A DNA stretch of 64,000 nt from Promethearchaeota archaeon (GTDB taxonomy: Archaea; Asgardarchaeota; Lokiarchaeia; Sigyniarchaeales; SOKP01), in NCBI GenBank assembly GCA_011364925.1, contig RDOA01000018.1:1-64000 (forward strand), read 5' to 3'. Position 1 is the stretch's first letter. Each line of letters opens with the position of its first letter. The notes under the pieces were generated by a model that saw only the letters and a list, made by a program, of their open reading frames with translations, made no database searches and was not told the DNA's origin. Position numbers and translations under genes: made by a program. Below are positions 35,909 through 44,108 of this stretch, one piece after another.

Positions 35909-37426
35909 TTATGATTGCTCCATACGGTACTTCGAATATTGATATAATATTTTCAAACATTTCGTTGGTGCATCCCAGAAGTCAAAAGTAGGTATATCTT
36001 GGGACAGAAATTTTTGATACCACTGATATTTATAGGGGAACGGCCCACAGAAAAATACAGGGATAGAATATTTTTTCATTAACCTTAATATTGGTTTTAT
36101 AACTGATCGCTCCAACAATAAAGTCATATCTTTAACTTTATCATCAACCACCATCCCAGAACTTTCAATAGTATCTAATACATCTGTTAGATCAAAAAGC
36201 CCCCATATTATGATACTATCCACTTCTCCCGATTTCATTAACAACTTAGGAAAGTTGTAGAACAAGTTTAAGAAATTTACATCAAACGTAACATCTATTG
36301 GATTTTTCGCGCTTGCGGTAAATGGTATTAACTCTGCAAGTTCGCTTTTTAATTGTGTGGAAAATTCTGGTACATCTAGCCCATATAGTTCTGAGGTTTT
36401 TGCCATCATCGAACCGCTACCACCTGAGTCTGTAATAATTCCTACTCGCTTACCTTTCATAAATACATTGTATTTTTGAGCAAACGATAGTGTCCTCAAA
36501 TAATATAAAAAGTCGGTAATAGAATTTGTGGGAACAATACCAGTTTTTTGAAACACAGCGTTATATATTTTCTGATTTCCGCTTAGCGATCCTGTATGAC
36601 TCTTTATCGCCCTATTTGCTGCTTTGGTACCTCCAGTATAAATTGCTACAATTGGTTTTTTAGGAGTGATCTCTTTTACGAGCTTAATAAACTCTTTCCC
36701 GCGTTTGATTTCTTCTATATAAAGTCCTATTACTTGAGTTTGGGGATCATCTTTGAGGTAATCCAAAACATCTACCATGTCAATATTTCTTTCATTTCCG
36801 ATCGATATTGATTTGCTAATTTTTACGCCCATTTCTTTAGCATGCCAAAAACATTGAGCAGCTACTGTGCCTGATTGGCTAATAATTGAAATATTACCTC
36901 TCTCTGGAATAGCATAAGGCCAAAATGTGTTAAAGTAGGCGCTTTCTTTTTCAGGAAATCGATACCACGCATTATAGATTCCAAGACAATTTGGTCCAAT
37001 AAACCGCATGTTATACTTATTAGCAATCGCGTCAATTTTTTTAGATAATTGTATACCTTCCTCGCCTATCTCTCTAAATCCACCAGAAGTGATTAGAAGA
37101 TTTTTAATTCCTTTTTCTCCACATTCTTCCATGACTTGAGGAACTACTCTAGTAGGTAATATAAGAAAAGCAAGATCGGGTATTATTGGGAGATCTCTTA
37201 CTAGTTTGTACGCTTTAAAGCCTTGAATTTTTTCTAGTCGTGGATGTATTGGATAAATGTGTTCAGTAATTCCACCACCAGCTATAATATTCCGAAGTTG
37301 CATTGAACCCATTGTAGAAAGTAAGTTATTATTTGCACCAAAAACTGCAATGCTTTTTGGATTAAGAAACTGATGTAAAAAATGATTCTCATTCATTAGT
37401 ATTTCGTTCCTATCATTCATAATCAT
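35909..37426 (-). CDS. Acyl-CoA synthetase (ADP-forming) alpha-type subunit
   Basis: About 505 residues from ATG 37424-37426. The frame stays open 41 codons further, but that extension is hydrophobic/basic and unlike the family. The N-terminal CoA-binding Rossmann domain starts PKSIAVFGANNN. Then succinyl-CoA-ligase-like domains carry SQSGTVAAQ, ISIGNERNIDMVDVLDYL, and the phosphorylated His of SHTGSLSGN; GVITDSGGSGSMMAK-like sequence follows. The ATP-grasp beta part is absent, so a separate beta subunit is needed. ADP-forming acyl-CoA synthetases make ATP from acyl-CoA in archaeal fermentation. Substrate unknown. Confidence 0.88.
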   Translation of the reverse strand: MIMNDRNEILMNENHFLHQFLNPKSIAVFGANNNLLSTMGSMQLRNIIAGGGITEHIYPIHPRLEKIQGFKAYKLVRDLPIIPDLAFLILPTRVVPQVMEECGEKGIKNLLITSGGFREIGEEGIQLSKKIDAIANKYNMRFIGPNCLGIYNAWYRFPEKESAYFNTFWPYAIPERGNISIISQSGTVAAQCFWHAKEMGVKISKSISIGNERNIDMVDVLDYLKDDPQTQVIGLYIEEIKRGKEFIKLVKEITPKKPIVAIYTGGTKAANRAIKSHTGSLSGNQKIYNAVFQKTGIVPTNSITDFLYYLRTLSFAQKYNVFMKGKRVGIITDSGGSGSMMAKTSELYGLDVPEFSTQLKSELAELIPFTASAKNPIDVTFDVNFLNLFYNFPKLLMKSGEVDSIIIWGLFDLTDVLDTIESSGMVVDDKVKDMTLLLERSVIKPILRLMKKYSIPVFFCGPFPYKYQWYQKFLSQDIPTFDFWDAPTKCLKILYQYSKYRMEQS

Positions 37427-37638
37427 TGCCAGAAATGTGAATTTTTTTAAAAGATATATTAATTTGTAAAATAACGCCCTAAATATGAGTTTTTTTATTC
37501 TATTTTTGTAAAGATTATGAGAAAGTTCTAATTGGATTAAAATTGGCATCGAATGGTCGATTGCTCCCTTTCTTCATAAATATTAAAAATAAGTTTAAAT
37601 AACCAGAGTTTATTATCTAGAAAAGTAAGGAGACGCTT

Positions 37639-38493
37639 ATGCATATTGTTGCATTATTTGGTATTGTTCTACTAATAATATTACGAATAGTTGGATTATT
37701 GGTCTCTATTGAGTTCAAATTAGAGTTTAAAGGTAATAAGTATTTAATTTTAATAATTGGGTGGTCTTTTTGGATTATAGCTGGGATAACTGCCTTGAGC
37801 GTGGGATTTATCGAAATTCCGTTTTTTAACGATTTAGTTCTGCTCATGAATGGAATAAGTTCGACGCTCGCTATGTTATTTATCTTAATTGGTCTTCATT
37901 CCTATTTCCGGAAGATTAAAGTAAAAAGTCTTATCGCCTTAAGCACAATTTTTACGATGATACCTTTAATTGCTTTCTTTTTAGGATTCTATCCTATTTC
38001 TCTTAACATTTCATTCATTTTCCTTTTTTTTGTTATATTATTTTACACTTTTTTACCTTTTGGAAGGCTTGAAGTGTTTAGAACGAAACTTACTTTCAAA
38101 TCGTTGTTTTGGTATTTGATATTAGTAATAGCTATTTCGATGATGGTAATAAGTTATGTGATTTCTGTGTTTCAGGGATATTCCTATGGCTTTTATTCTA
38201 ATGACTTCAGCATAGCAATGTTTATTAATTATTTTTTAGGTAATATAAGCACGCTTGTAATTCTAGTCTATTACATACATTTAGAATATGATATATCTAA
38301 AATCCAAAAATACGAATTAAGGGATAGATACTCTCATGATTTAGGAAATATTATTCAAGTAATTTATAGTGCCACTGATTTGACAAAAGACTCTGATGAC
38401 TTAAACAAAGATAATTCCGAGAACCTTGAATTAATTCAAAAAAAGTGCGAAGAAGCCGCAAAATTAATTAAAGATATTAAGGATACGCAATAA
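37639..38493 (+). CDS. Seven-helix membrane protein with lone H-box (no kinase domain)
   Basis: 284 residues. Seven hydrophobic segments fill residues 1-220. The cytosolic C-terminus reads RDRYSHDLGNIIQVIYSATDL and a second helix, which looks like a HisKA-type dimerisation/phosphotransfer hairpin with His233 in HDLGN. No ATP-binding domain follows; the protein ends there. It may therefore accept or pass phosphate, or only dimerise, relying on another kinase. AAGGAG precedes the ATG. The receiver gene starts 17 bases downstream, so the two form an operon and very likely a signalling pair. Confidence 0.78.
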   Translation: MHIVALFGIVLLIILRIVGLLVSIEFKLEFKGNKYLILIIGWSFWIIAGITALSVGFIEIPFFNDLVLLMNGISSTLAMLFILIGLHSYFRKIKVKSLIALSTIFTMIPLIAFFLGFYPISLNISFIFLFFVILFYTFLPFGRLEVFRTKLTFKSLFWYLILVIAISMMVISYVISVFQGYSYGFYSNDFSIAMFINYFLGNISTLVILVYYIHLEYDISKIQKYELRDRYSHDLGNIIQVIYSATDLTKDSDDLNKDNSENLELIQKKCEEAAKLIKDIKDTQ

Positions 38494-38510
38494 GTCGAGG
38501 TGGATTAAAT

Positions 38511-38876
38511 ATGGCTACGATTTTCCTCATTGATGACGATTCAAGTATTGTTACACTATTTGACAAGTTTTTAACTGTTCTTGGGCACGAAATCGTAGCC
38601 AAAGCCTATAATGGTGAAGAGGCAGTTAAACTATTTAATGAATTCCGAAAAACTCCCGATCTAATCTTAATGGATCATCGGATGCCAAAAAAAGATGGGT
38701 TAACAGCAGCAAGAGAGATTTTATCGACTAATAATAAGAGTAAGATTATTTTCTTTAGTGCGGATTATTCGATAAAAGAAAAAGCGTTAGCTTTAGGAGC
38801 AAAATATTTTTTAGAGAAACCTTTTAAGTTGGATACGCTTGTACAAGTTATTAACAAGATTATTTCTGAAGACTAG
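38511..38876 (+). CDS. Single-domain response regulator (receiver)
   Basis: 121-residue CheY-like receiver with no output domain. Acidic pocket Asp8/Asp9 in LIDDD, phosphorylated Asp55 in LILMDHRMP, Ser in IIFFSAD and Lys in LEKPFK are all present, so it should be active. AGGTGG lies before the ATG. It is co-transcribed with the 7-helix H-box protein. It probably relays phosphate within a network that may include the six-PAS kinase 2.7 kb away (inference). Confidence 0.93.
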   Translation: MATIFLIDDDSSIVTLFDKFLTVLGHEIVAKAYNGEEAVKLFNEFRKTPDLILMDHRMPKKDGLTAAREILSTNNKSKIIFFSADYSIKEKALALGAKYFLEKPFKLDTLVQVINKIISED

Positions 38877-38889
38877 AAATTATATAACT

Positions 38890-39096
38890 TTATCTCTTTA
38901 ATTCAATATCAGCAGAATAGTCTGGAATTGTTCCATCGTAACTCACAATATTTTTCTCTTTTAATTTTTTCAAAATTAATCGCACACCTTCGAATTCTTC
39001 TTGACATAGTGTTTGTAATTCCCTATAGTTCAACTTTCCCCCCTTTTCTTCCAATGTTTTGATAATGAATTCTTCCTCAATTGATAATTTTGCCAT
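38890..39096 (-). CDS. Small winged-helix protein
   Basis: 68 residues from ATG 39094-39096 (a TTG three codons earlier is possible). The whole protein is one helix-turn-helix with wing: EEEFIIKTLEEKGGKLNYRELQTLCQEEFEGVRLILKKLKEKNIVSYDG. This is the size of minimal archaeal winged-helix regulators. It is convergent with the response regulator (13 bases between stops) and follows the dUTPase gene by 41 bases on the same strand, so it may be co-transcribed with it. Target unknown. Confidence 0.75.
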   Translation of the reverse strand: MAKLSIEEEFIIKTLEEKGGKLNYRELQTLCQEEFEGVRLILKKLKEKNIVSYDGTIPDYSADIELKR

Positions 39097-39137
39097 AACA
39101 ATCAATTTACAATTTAAAATTTATAATGTAATATTCT

Positions 39138-39647
39138 TTAATTTTTACCGGTGCTACCAAATCCTCCTAAACCTCTTTCTGATTCTGGAAGTTTTTCAGT
39201 TTCAATAAATTCGTATTCATGGATTTTACCTAGAATGAGTTGACATATTCTTTCTCCTTTTCTTAAGGTTACATCATTATTAGATAAATTTACAACAACC
39301 GCCATCCACTCGTTCCTGTAACCAGTATCAATTGTGCCTGGAGAATTTACGATAGATAATCCTTCCCATAATCCTAAACCACTGCGAGGAACAACCTTAA
39401 AATAATATCCTTCTGGAATCGCTGTCGCAAAACCTAAAGGACACCCAATTCGTTCTAAAGGTTTTAGCGTATATGTCTCAGCATTAATTTCTACTAATTC
39501 TCGTTTGTCGCCTTCTTTGATGATTTTCCGAAAACCTATTATATGCGCATCAGCTCCAGCATCTCCTTCTTTTGAAGGTTTAGGTATAACAACTTCCTTA
39601 CTAAATTTTTTGAAAGGAATCTTCAATTTCTTGGTTTCCATTTTCAT
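39138..39647 (-). CDS. dut: dUTP diphosphatase
   Basis: 169 residues. Hydrolyses dUTP to dUMP and keeps uracil out of DNA. The trimeric dUTPase motifs are all visible: DAGADAHI (motif 1), VPRSGLGLWEG (2), GTIDTGYRNEWMAVVVN (3), RKGERICQLIL (4) and the C-terminal RGLGGFGSTGKN (5) that closes the active site. An insertion between motif 1 and the next strand (KIIKEGDKRELVEINAE) is a little longer than in small bacterial enzymes. Start ATG 39645-39647, with another ATG two codons in. Confidence 0.95.
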   Translation of the reverse strand: MKMETKKLKIPFKKFSKEVVIPKPSKEGDAGADAHIIGFRKIIKEGDKRELVEINAETYTLKPLERIGCPLGFATAIPEGYYFKVVPRSGLGLWEGLSIVNSPGTIDTGYRNEWMAVVVNLSNNDVTLRKGERICQLILGKIHEYEFIETEKLPESERGLGGFGSTGKN

Positions 39648-39797
39648 CTTAATTCATCTTAAATCTCAGAATATAAAAAAGAGTTGTTATTAAAGAATCA
39701 TTAAAATTGATAAGAAAAAATGTTATAAAATCATTAATCATTACCAGAACTATCACCTGAAGAATAAGCATTAAATTTATTTTGTAAGTGAAACAGT

Positions 39798-40253
39798 ATG
39801 CTTGAAACTGAAAGATATGACCCTCGATTAGATAGAGATGTATTAAAAGAGCTGTTTGAAGATTTTATTCAGAACAAGTCCTACTTCACTTCCACTTGGC
39901 AAGAGTTTGAAAAAGTGCTAAATAAAAGAATTTTAGATCTTCAATATCGAAATTCAATGATTGTTGCGAAGGAAGATGGAGTAATTGTTGGGTGGGGAAC
40001 TTACACTTTATTTGAAGATTATTTAGGTAATAAAAGAGCTCTAATACACCAAATTATGACTAAAAGAGAAGATTCTTATAGAAAGGGAATTGAAGAATTA
40101 TTAATTCGAGAATTGCAAGTATATATCAAAAGGTCTCTTGGTTTAGATAAAGTGTTCATATTATGCCAAGATTCTGACAGTGCTTTAAGAAACTTAGTTA
40201 TGAAACTCGGTGCCAAAAAATCTAAAGAATATTGGTATGAATCTAACATATAG
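39798..40253 (+). CDS. GNAT-family N-acetyltransferase-like protein
   Basis: 151 residues with the GNAT order of elements: helices, MIVAKEDGVIVGWGTYTLFEDYLGNKRALIHQIMTKRE (strands 2-4), the acetyl-CoA turn region YRKGIEELLIRELQVY (a degenerate RxxGxG/A, here RKGIEE), then LGLDKVFILCQDSDSALRNLVMKLGAKKSKEYW. The substrate is unknown. The TPR gene starts 12 bases later on the same strand, so both are one transcript. Confidence 0.75.
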   Translation: MLETERYDPRLDRDVLKELFEDFIQNKSYFTSTWQEFEKVLNKRILDLQYRNSMIVAKEDGVIVGWGTYTLFEDYLGNKRALIHQIMTKREDSYRKGIEELLIRELQVYIKRSLGLDKVFILCQDSDSALRNLVMKLGAKKSKEYWYESNI

Positions 40254-40265
40254 TGAAACCTCTTG

Positions 40266-41009
40266 ATGGATAAAGGAAAACTTATTGAAGATGCAAAAAC
40301 ACTATTGAAAAACGAAAATCATCAAAAAGCAATAGATATTTTGGAAGATTTATATAAGAAACTCCCCGATCCTGATATAAAAAAATTCCTTATTGACGTT
40401 TTGTTTGCGTATGGGAGTTATTTGAACGATGATTATGTTTTAGAGTTCGAAAAATCAATAAAGTATTTTACGAGAATATTAGAAATCGACCCAAAGAATT
40501 ATAAAGCGTACTATAATCTCGGAATCGCATATTTTAATTTGAAAAAGTTTGACACAGCTCTAGATAATTATAAAATCGCGTTATCAATTAATCCGAATTT
40601 TAAATATTGCTATTACAACATTGGTCTTGTTTATGAAGCAACTGAAAACTTTCGGGAGGCTGCGGAAGCGTATGAAAAAGCTTTGGAGATTGATCCAGAG
40701 TTTATATATGCAATACACTCACTTAAAGCCGTAAAGTTGATGTTAAAGAACTCTAAATTAATTAAAAATCAAACTCAAAATAAAAGCGACTTACTTAATA
40801 AATTGATTTCACTCCTTCGGGTCACGAGACGAATTAACCTTGAACTGTTACAGGAACTTCTAAACATAAATAAGGATACTCTTTTAAAAATCATTGTTAA
40901 TTGGGGAAATAAAAATTACTGTGAACTCGATGGGGATTACTTAATTATTAATGTAAAGAACCGAAATCAGTTTATTGAAGATTTAAATAATGGAAATATT
41001 GGAATTTAA
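40266..41009 (+). CDS. TPR-repeat protein with C-terminal winged-helix-like domain
   Basis: 247 residues from ATG 40266 (TTG one codon earlier also possible). At least three tetratricopeptide repeats are seen, two of them canonical: NYKAYYNLGIAYFNLKKF and FKYCYYNIGLVYEATENF. They lie between about 60 and 165. After a polar linker the end (LLNKLISLLRVTRRINLELLQELLNINKDTLLKIIVNW ... YLIINV) resembles the PCI/winged-helix ends of eukaryotic complex subunits. Likely a scaffolding or regulatory adaptor. Co-transcribed with the GNAT gene. Confidence 0.8.
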   Translation: MDKGKLIEDAKTLLKNENHQKAIDILEDLYKKLPDPDIKKFLIDVLFAYGSYLNDDYVLEFEKSIKYFTRILEIDPKNYKAYYNLGIAYFNLKKFDTALDNYKIALSINPNFKYCYYNIGLVYEATENFREAAEAYEKALEIDPEFIYAIHSLKAVKLMLKNSKLIKNQTQNKSDLLNKLISLLRVTRRINLELLQELLNINKDTLLKIIVNWGNKNYCELDGDYLIINVKNRNQFIEDLNNGNIGI

Positions 41010-41100
41010 TTTCATAAAACCTATAATCTTTATAAAACTAATTTTCAAATAAATAAATAAAAAAATAAGAAAAAAATTGTAAAAATAATTTAAAGATTAT

Positions 41101-41307
41101 TTATCTCTCAATCTGGAAATTTACTTGTACACGAACTCGGTAAATGAGTTTGTCCTGATCTTCTTTTACTTTCACATCAGATTCAACAATTTGGATGTTT
41201 CTGATACCACGAAGTGATTTTTTAGCTTCTTCATAAGCGTTTTTAACCGCATCAGCCCAATTTTTATCGCTTGTGGCAACTAACTGAATACTTTTATATA
41301 CAGTAAT
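41101..41307 (-). CDS. Dodecin, apparent ATT start
   Basis: 68 residues, too short and lacking a standard start, so easily missed. Translation reads (M)TVYKSIQLVATSDKNWADA ... VQVNFQIER, matching the dodecin family from end to end. Dodecins are dodecameric flavin or CoA stores. The only codon at the right position is ATT 41305-41307. AAGGTG (41315-41320) lies seven bases upstream, and an in-frame TGA at 41314-41316 rules out a longer protein. The flavin-stacking Trp of halobacterial dodecin appears to be Asn37 here, so the ligand may differ. An inverted repeat lies 27 bases upstream of the start. Confidence 0.9.
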   Translation of the reverse strand: MTVYKSIQLVATSDKNWADAVKNAYEEAKKSLRGIRNIQIVESDVKVKEDQDKLIYRVRVQVNFQIER

Positions 41308-41333
41308 TTTATTTCACCTTCTGAAATTTATTG

Positions 41334-41363
41334 TTACTAAAATCATTATTGAATTTTTAGTAA
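41334..41363. promoter_or_regulatory. Inverted repeat upstream of dodecin
   Basis: TTACTAAAA (41334-41342) and TTTTAGTAA (41355-41363) are perfect nine-base arms around a 12-base spacer, 27 bases upstream of the dodecin start. They could be a repressor site or a leader hairpin. No similar sequence was noticed beside the other inverted repeats in this window. Confidence 0.45.
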
Positions 41364-41467
41364 GACTAATTGTAATTGTTTGATATTTAAACATTTCTGA
41401 TATATTTTCTGAAGTTAAGAAATATGAGAGAAAAAAAAAGGGATTAAAAAATAACTAAAAAAATAGC

Positions 41468-42745
41468 CTATGCATCGATATTTTCGATTAAAGTAGCAAT
41501 ACCTTGACCGCCACCGACACAGGCGTTAGCTATTCCATATTTTGCTTTCTTGTCCTTTAAAATACGGGCTAATGTGCCGGGGAGTCTTATCATAGTAGCA
41601 CCAAGTGGATGCCCAATTGCTGTCGAGCCGCCCATCACATTTACTTTTTCTTCGGGAATGTTAAAGTGGTTCATACAGTTTAAAGCCACAATCGTGAACG
41701 CTTCATTAATTTCCCAGTAATCTATGTCATCAGCAGTCAATCCAGCGTGCTTTAGTGCCATTTCAGTCGCTGGTACAGGACCACGACCCATCACACTAGG
41801 ATCGACACCAGCCCAACCAAGCGAAACTATTCTTGCCATGGGCTCCAATCCTCGCTTTTTCGCCTCTTCAGCTTCCATCATAAGACAAGTTGTAGCACCT
41901 GCATTCAAGGGAGAGGAATTACCTGCTGTGATAACTCCTTCCGTAGTTCCTTCTCGTTCTTTATAACCTGTTCGACCTCCATTTTTCTCCAAATAGAACG
42001 GTTTTGATAATCTTCGCAATCCAGCAACGCTTTCAAGAGAAGACTTTCTAGCAGCCATATCCTTATCAATCATCATTGGTGCTTCGATATTCCCTTCTTC
42101 ATGCCCCTCAATAGGGATGATTTCACCGTCAAACCAGCCAGCTTCTTGGTTGTCAACAGTCAAGTTGTGAGCTCTCACTCCAAATTTGTCCAAATCTTCC
42201 TTGGTGAATGTTGGGATTTCTTCCTCGTATAATTTTTGAGCCGTTTGCAACATATTGATAGTAGTCATAATGTCATACTGCGGTCGATACCATTCGCTTT
42301 TCTTATTAATCATTTTTAAATTTGGATTAATATGCGTATTTTGCATATCAACGCGTGTCATATGTTCAACTCCACCCGCTAAACAGATTTTACTATAGCC
42401 TGTCATTATTTCCATGATTCCAACATGCATCCCAGCCCCAGCAGATCCACATTGTTTGTCAACGAACATTGCTGACACATTCACTGGAAATTCTGCTAGA
42501 AAAAGTGGAAGTCTACCGCCATAAGTCCAGTTTTCATAGACACCCATAGCAGTACCAACTGTAAATTCATCAACATCCTTTTTCTCAACACCCTTATCAG
42601 CTAATTTTTGGTCAAAAAACTTGTTCAATAATGTCGCTAATAGTTCATCGCTTCTGATTTCCCCAAAAACATCTCGTTCTGGTTGTTTTGGTCGGGATCT
42701 AGAAAAAGCTGTTCGTGCGTAATCAACTAACCAAACTTCTTTCAT
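41468..42745 (-). CDS. Acetyl-CoA acetyltransferase (thiolase)
   Basis: 425 residues of the thiolase family, which condenses or cleaves acyl-CoA units. Nucleophile Cys99 lies in VDKQCGSAGAG, the active-site loop is NEAFTIV, GGSTAIGHPLGAT supplies the His, and ANACVGGGQGIA the second Cys. All catalytic residues are present. It resembles archaeal and degradative thiolases rather than the short HMG-CoA-linked type; no DUF35 partner gene is adjacent. GAGGT lies ten bases before the ATG. The gene stands alone and has a palindrome upstream. Confidence 0.94.
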   Translation of the reverse strand: MKEVWLVDYARTAFSRSRPKQPERDVFGEIRSDELLATLLNKFFDQKLADKGVEKKDVDEFTVGTAMGVYENWTYGGRLPLFLAEFPVNVSAMFVDKQCGSAGAGMHVGIMEIMTGYSKICLAGGVEHMTRVDMQNTHINPNLKMINKKSEWYRPQYDIMTTINMLQTAQKLYEEEIPTFTKEDLDKFGVRAHNLTVDNQEAGWFDGEIIPIEGHEEGNIEAPMMIDKDMAARKSSLESVAGLRRLSKPFYLEKNGGRTGYKEREGTTEGVITAGNSSPLNAGATTCLMMEAEEAKKRGLEPMARIVSLGWAGVDPSVMGRGPVPATEMALKHAGLTADDIDYWEINEAFTIVALNCMNHFNIPEEKVNVMGGSTAIGHPLGATMIRLPGTLARILKDKKAKYGIANACVGGGQGIATLIENIDA

Positions 42746-42770
42746 TTTTATGTATACCTCTTATTTGTAT

Positions 42771-42785
42771 TATGTTAAAAACATA
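42771..42785. promoter_or_regulatory. Short palindrome upstream of thiolase
   Basis: TATGTT-AAA-AACATA, perfect six-base arms, 25 bases upstream of the thiolase start. A looser pair, GTTTTCAA (42786-42793) and TTGAAAAC (42842-42849), follows. These may be operator sequences in the divergent region shared with purE. The rest of 42746-42955 is AT-rich with no gene. Confidence 0.35.
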
Positions 42786-42955
42786 GTTTTCAATAAAGTT
42801 TTAATAATAAGTTATGAAAGTTCAAAAATATAATAAAGTTTTTGAAAACAAGCTTGTAGGACTTAAATTAGTTAAAAAATCGATTTGATAAATAGATTGA
42901 CAATTATTAAGATTTTATTAGCATCCTTTTTATTTTTGAAACATTTAGAATAACT

Positions 42956-43354
42956 ATGACTGAGACGATAGTATCAATTATTGCGGGATCTGAATCCGAT
43001 AAAGAAGTTTACGAAAAAACAGAGGAAGTTCTTAAGGAATATAAAATCCCGTATGAACTTAAAATTATATCAGCCCACCGAGATCCAGATAAGTTGGATG
43101 AGTATTTAAAAAGTTGTAAATCCTTAGTCTATATTGCCATTGCAGGTTTATCAGCAGCCTTACCGGGTGTAATTGCATCTAAAACAGAAAAACCAGTAAT
43201 AGGAGTGCCTGTGAGTGCTAAAATGGGAGGTTTAGATGCGCTCTTGTCAATTGTACAAATGCCACCTAAAGTCCCCGTGGCGTGTGTAGGAATAGATAGA
43301 GGCGAAAATGCTGCATATTTAGCCATAAGAATTCTCAATATATATAAAAAGTAG
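42956..43354 (+). CDS. purE: N5-CAIR mutase / AIR carboxylase catalytic subunit
   Basis: 132 residues of PurE, a step of purine synthesis that forms CAIR. Phosphate loop GSESDKE, the SAHRDPDKL motif with the catalytic His, [56 protein letters not shown] complete the fold. It is shorter than typical PurE (about 160) because the final helix is missing. rpiA follows with 16 bases between, so PurE and two pentose-phosphate enzymes share a transcript, a sensible link since purine synthesis uses ribose 5-phosphate. Confidence 0.93.
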   Translation: MTETIVSIIAGSESDKEVYEKTEEVLKEYKIPYELKIISAHRDPDKLDEYLKSCKSLVYIAIAGLSAALPGVIASKTEKPVIGVPVSAKMGGLDALLSIVQMPPKVPVACVGIDRGENAAYLAIRILNIYKK

Positions 43355-43370
43355 GATAGTGGTGGTTATC

Positions 43371-44075
43371 ATGGATAAAGATTTGATTGAACTTGGAAAG
43401 AAAAACGCAGCTATACAAGCTGTTGAAGAAAATGTTAAAAAAAACATGATCTTGGGAATTGGGAGTGGCTCAACCGTAGTTTACGCGGTAAAAAAAATAG
43501 CCGAGATTAATCAACGCAACCCTTTAAATTTGAAATGTATTCCCACTTCTTTTCAATCCTACCAATTAATTGTCGAAAATGGCCTTACGCTGGTTTCCTT
43601 AGATCAGTATCCAGAGATAGATCTTGATATTGATGGAGCCGATGAAATTGATAATTCGTTAAACTTAATAAAGGGTGGAGGAGGGTGTCTAGTCCAGGAG
43701 AAAATTGTAGCATCTTGCGCTAAAACACTTATCATTATTGCAGATTTTACCAAAAAGTCTGGCATCTTAGGGGAAAATTGGAAGCGAGGAATACCAATAG
43801 AGATTATTCCAATGTCATACATTCCTGTTATGAAAAAATTGGATAAATTAGCTGGTATCCCCGTATTAAGGATGGCTCAAGCTAAAGCAGGACCAGTTGT
43901 TAGTGATAATGGTAATTTCATCATCGATGTCGATTTTGGTCAAATTAAAAACCCCGACGATCTAAATACAAAACTATTAAAAATCCCAGGTATTGTTGAT
44001 ACCGGTCTTTTTGTAGGGATGGCTTCGAAAGCGTATATTGGGCAAAAGGATGGGACAGTAGCAATTTTTGATTAG
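43371..44075 (+). CDS. rpiA: Ribose-5-phosphate isomerase A
   Basis: 234 residues from ATG 43371, chosen because GGTGG (43361-43365) lies five bases upstream; a GTG at 43359 is in frame. RpiA interconverts ribose and ribulose 5-phosphate. Motifs: LGIGSGSTVVYAV (phosphate loop), DLDIDGADEID with the catalytic acid, IKGGGGCLVQEKIVA with the catalytic Lys, and VSDNGNFIIDVDFGQI with IPGIVDTGLFVGMA. It sits between purE and rpe. Confidence 0.95.
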   Translation: MDKDLIELGKKNAAIQAVEENVKKNMILGIGSGSTVVYAVKKIAEINQRNPLNLKCIPTSFQSYQLIVENGLTLVSLDQYPEIDLDIDGADEIDNSLNLIKGGGGCLVQEKIVASCAKTLIIIADFTKKSGILGENWKRGIPIEIIPMSYIPVMKKLDKLAGIPVLRMAQAKAGPVVSDNGNFIIDVDFGQIKNPDDLNTKLLKIPGIVDTGLFVGMASKAYIGQKDGTVAIFD

Positions 44076-44108
44076 AAACAATACACCGATTTTTTCATTT
44101 TTAAGGAT

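Noticed and set aside
37427-37549. N-terminal extension of the acyl-CoA synthetase subunit
   Set aside because: Hydrophobic/basic, no family counterpart, and good ATGs follow; not taken as coding, though the frame is open.
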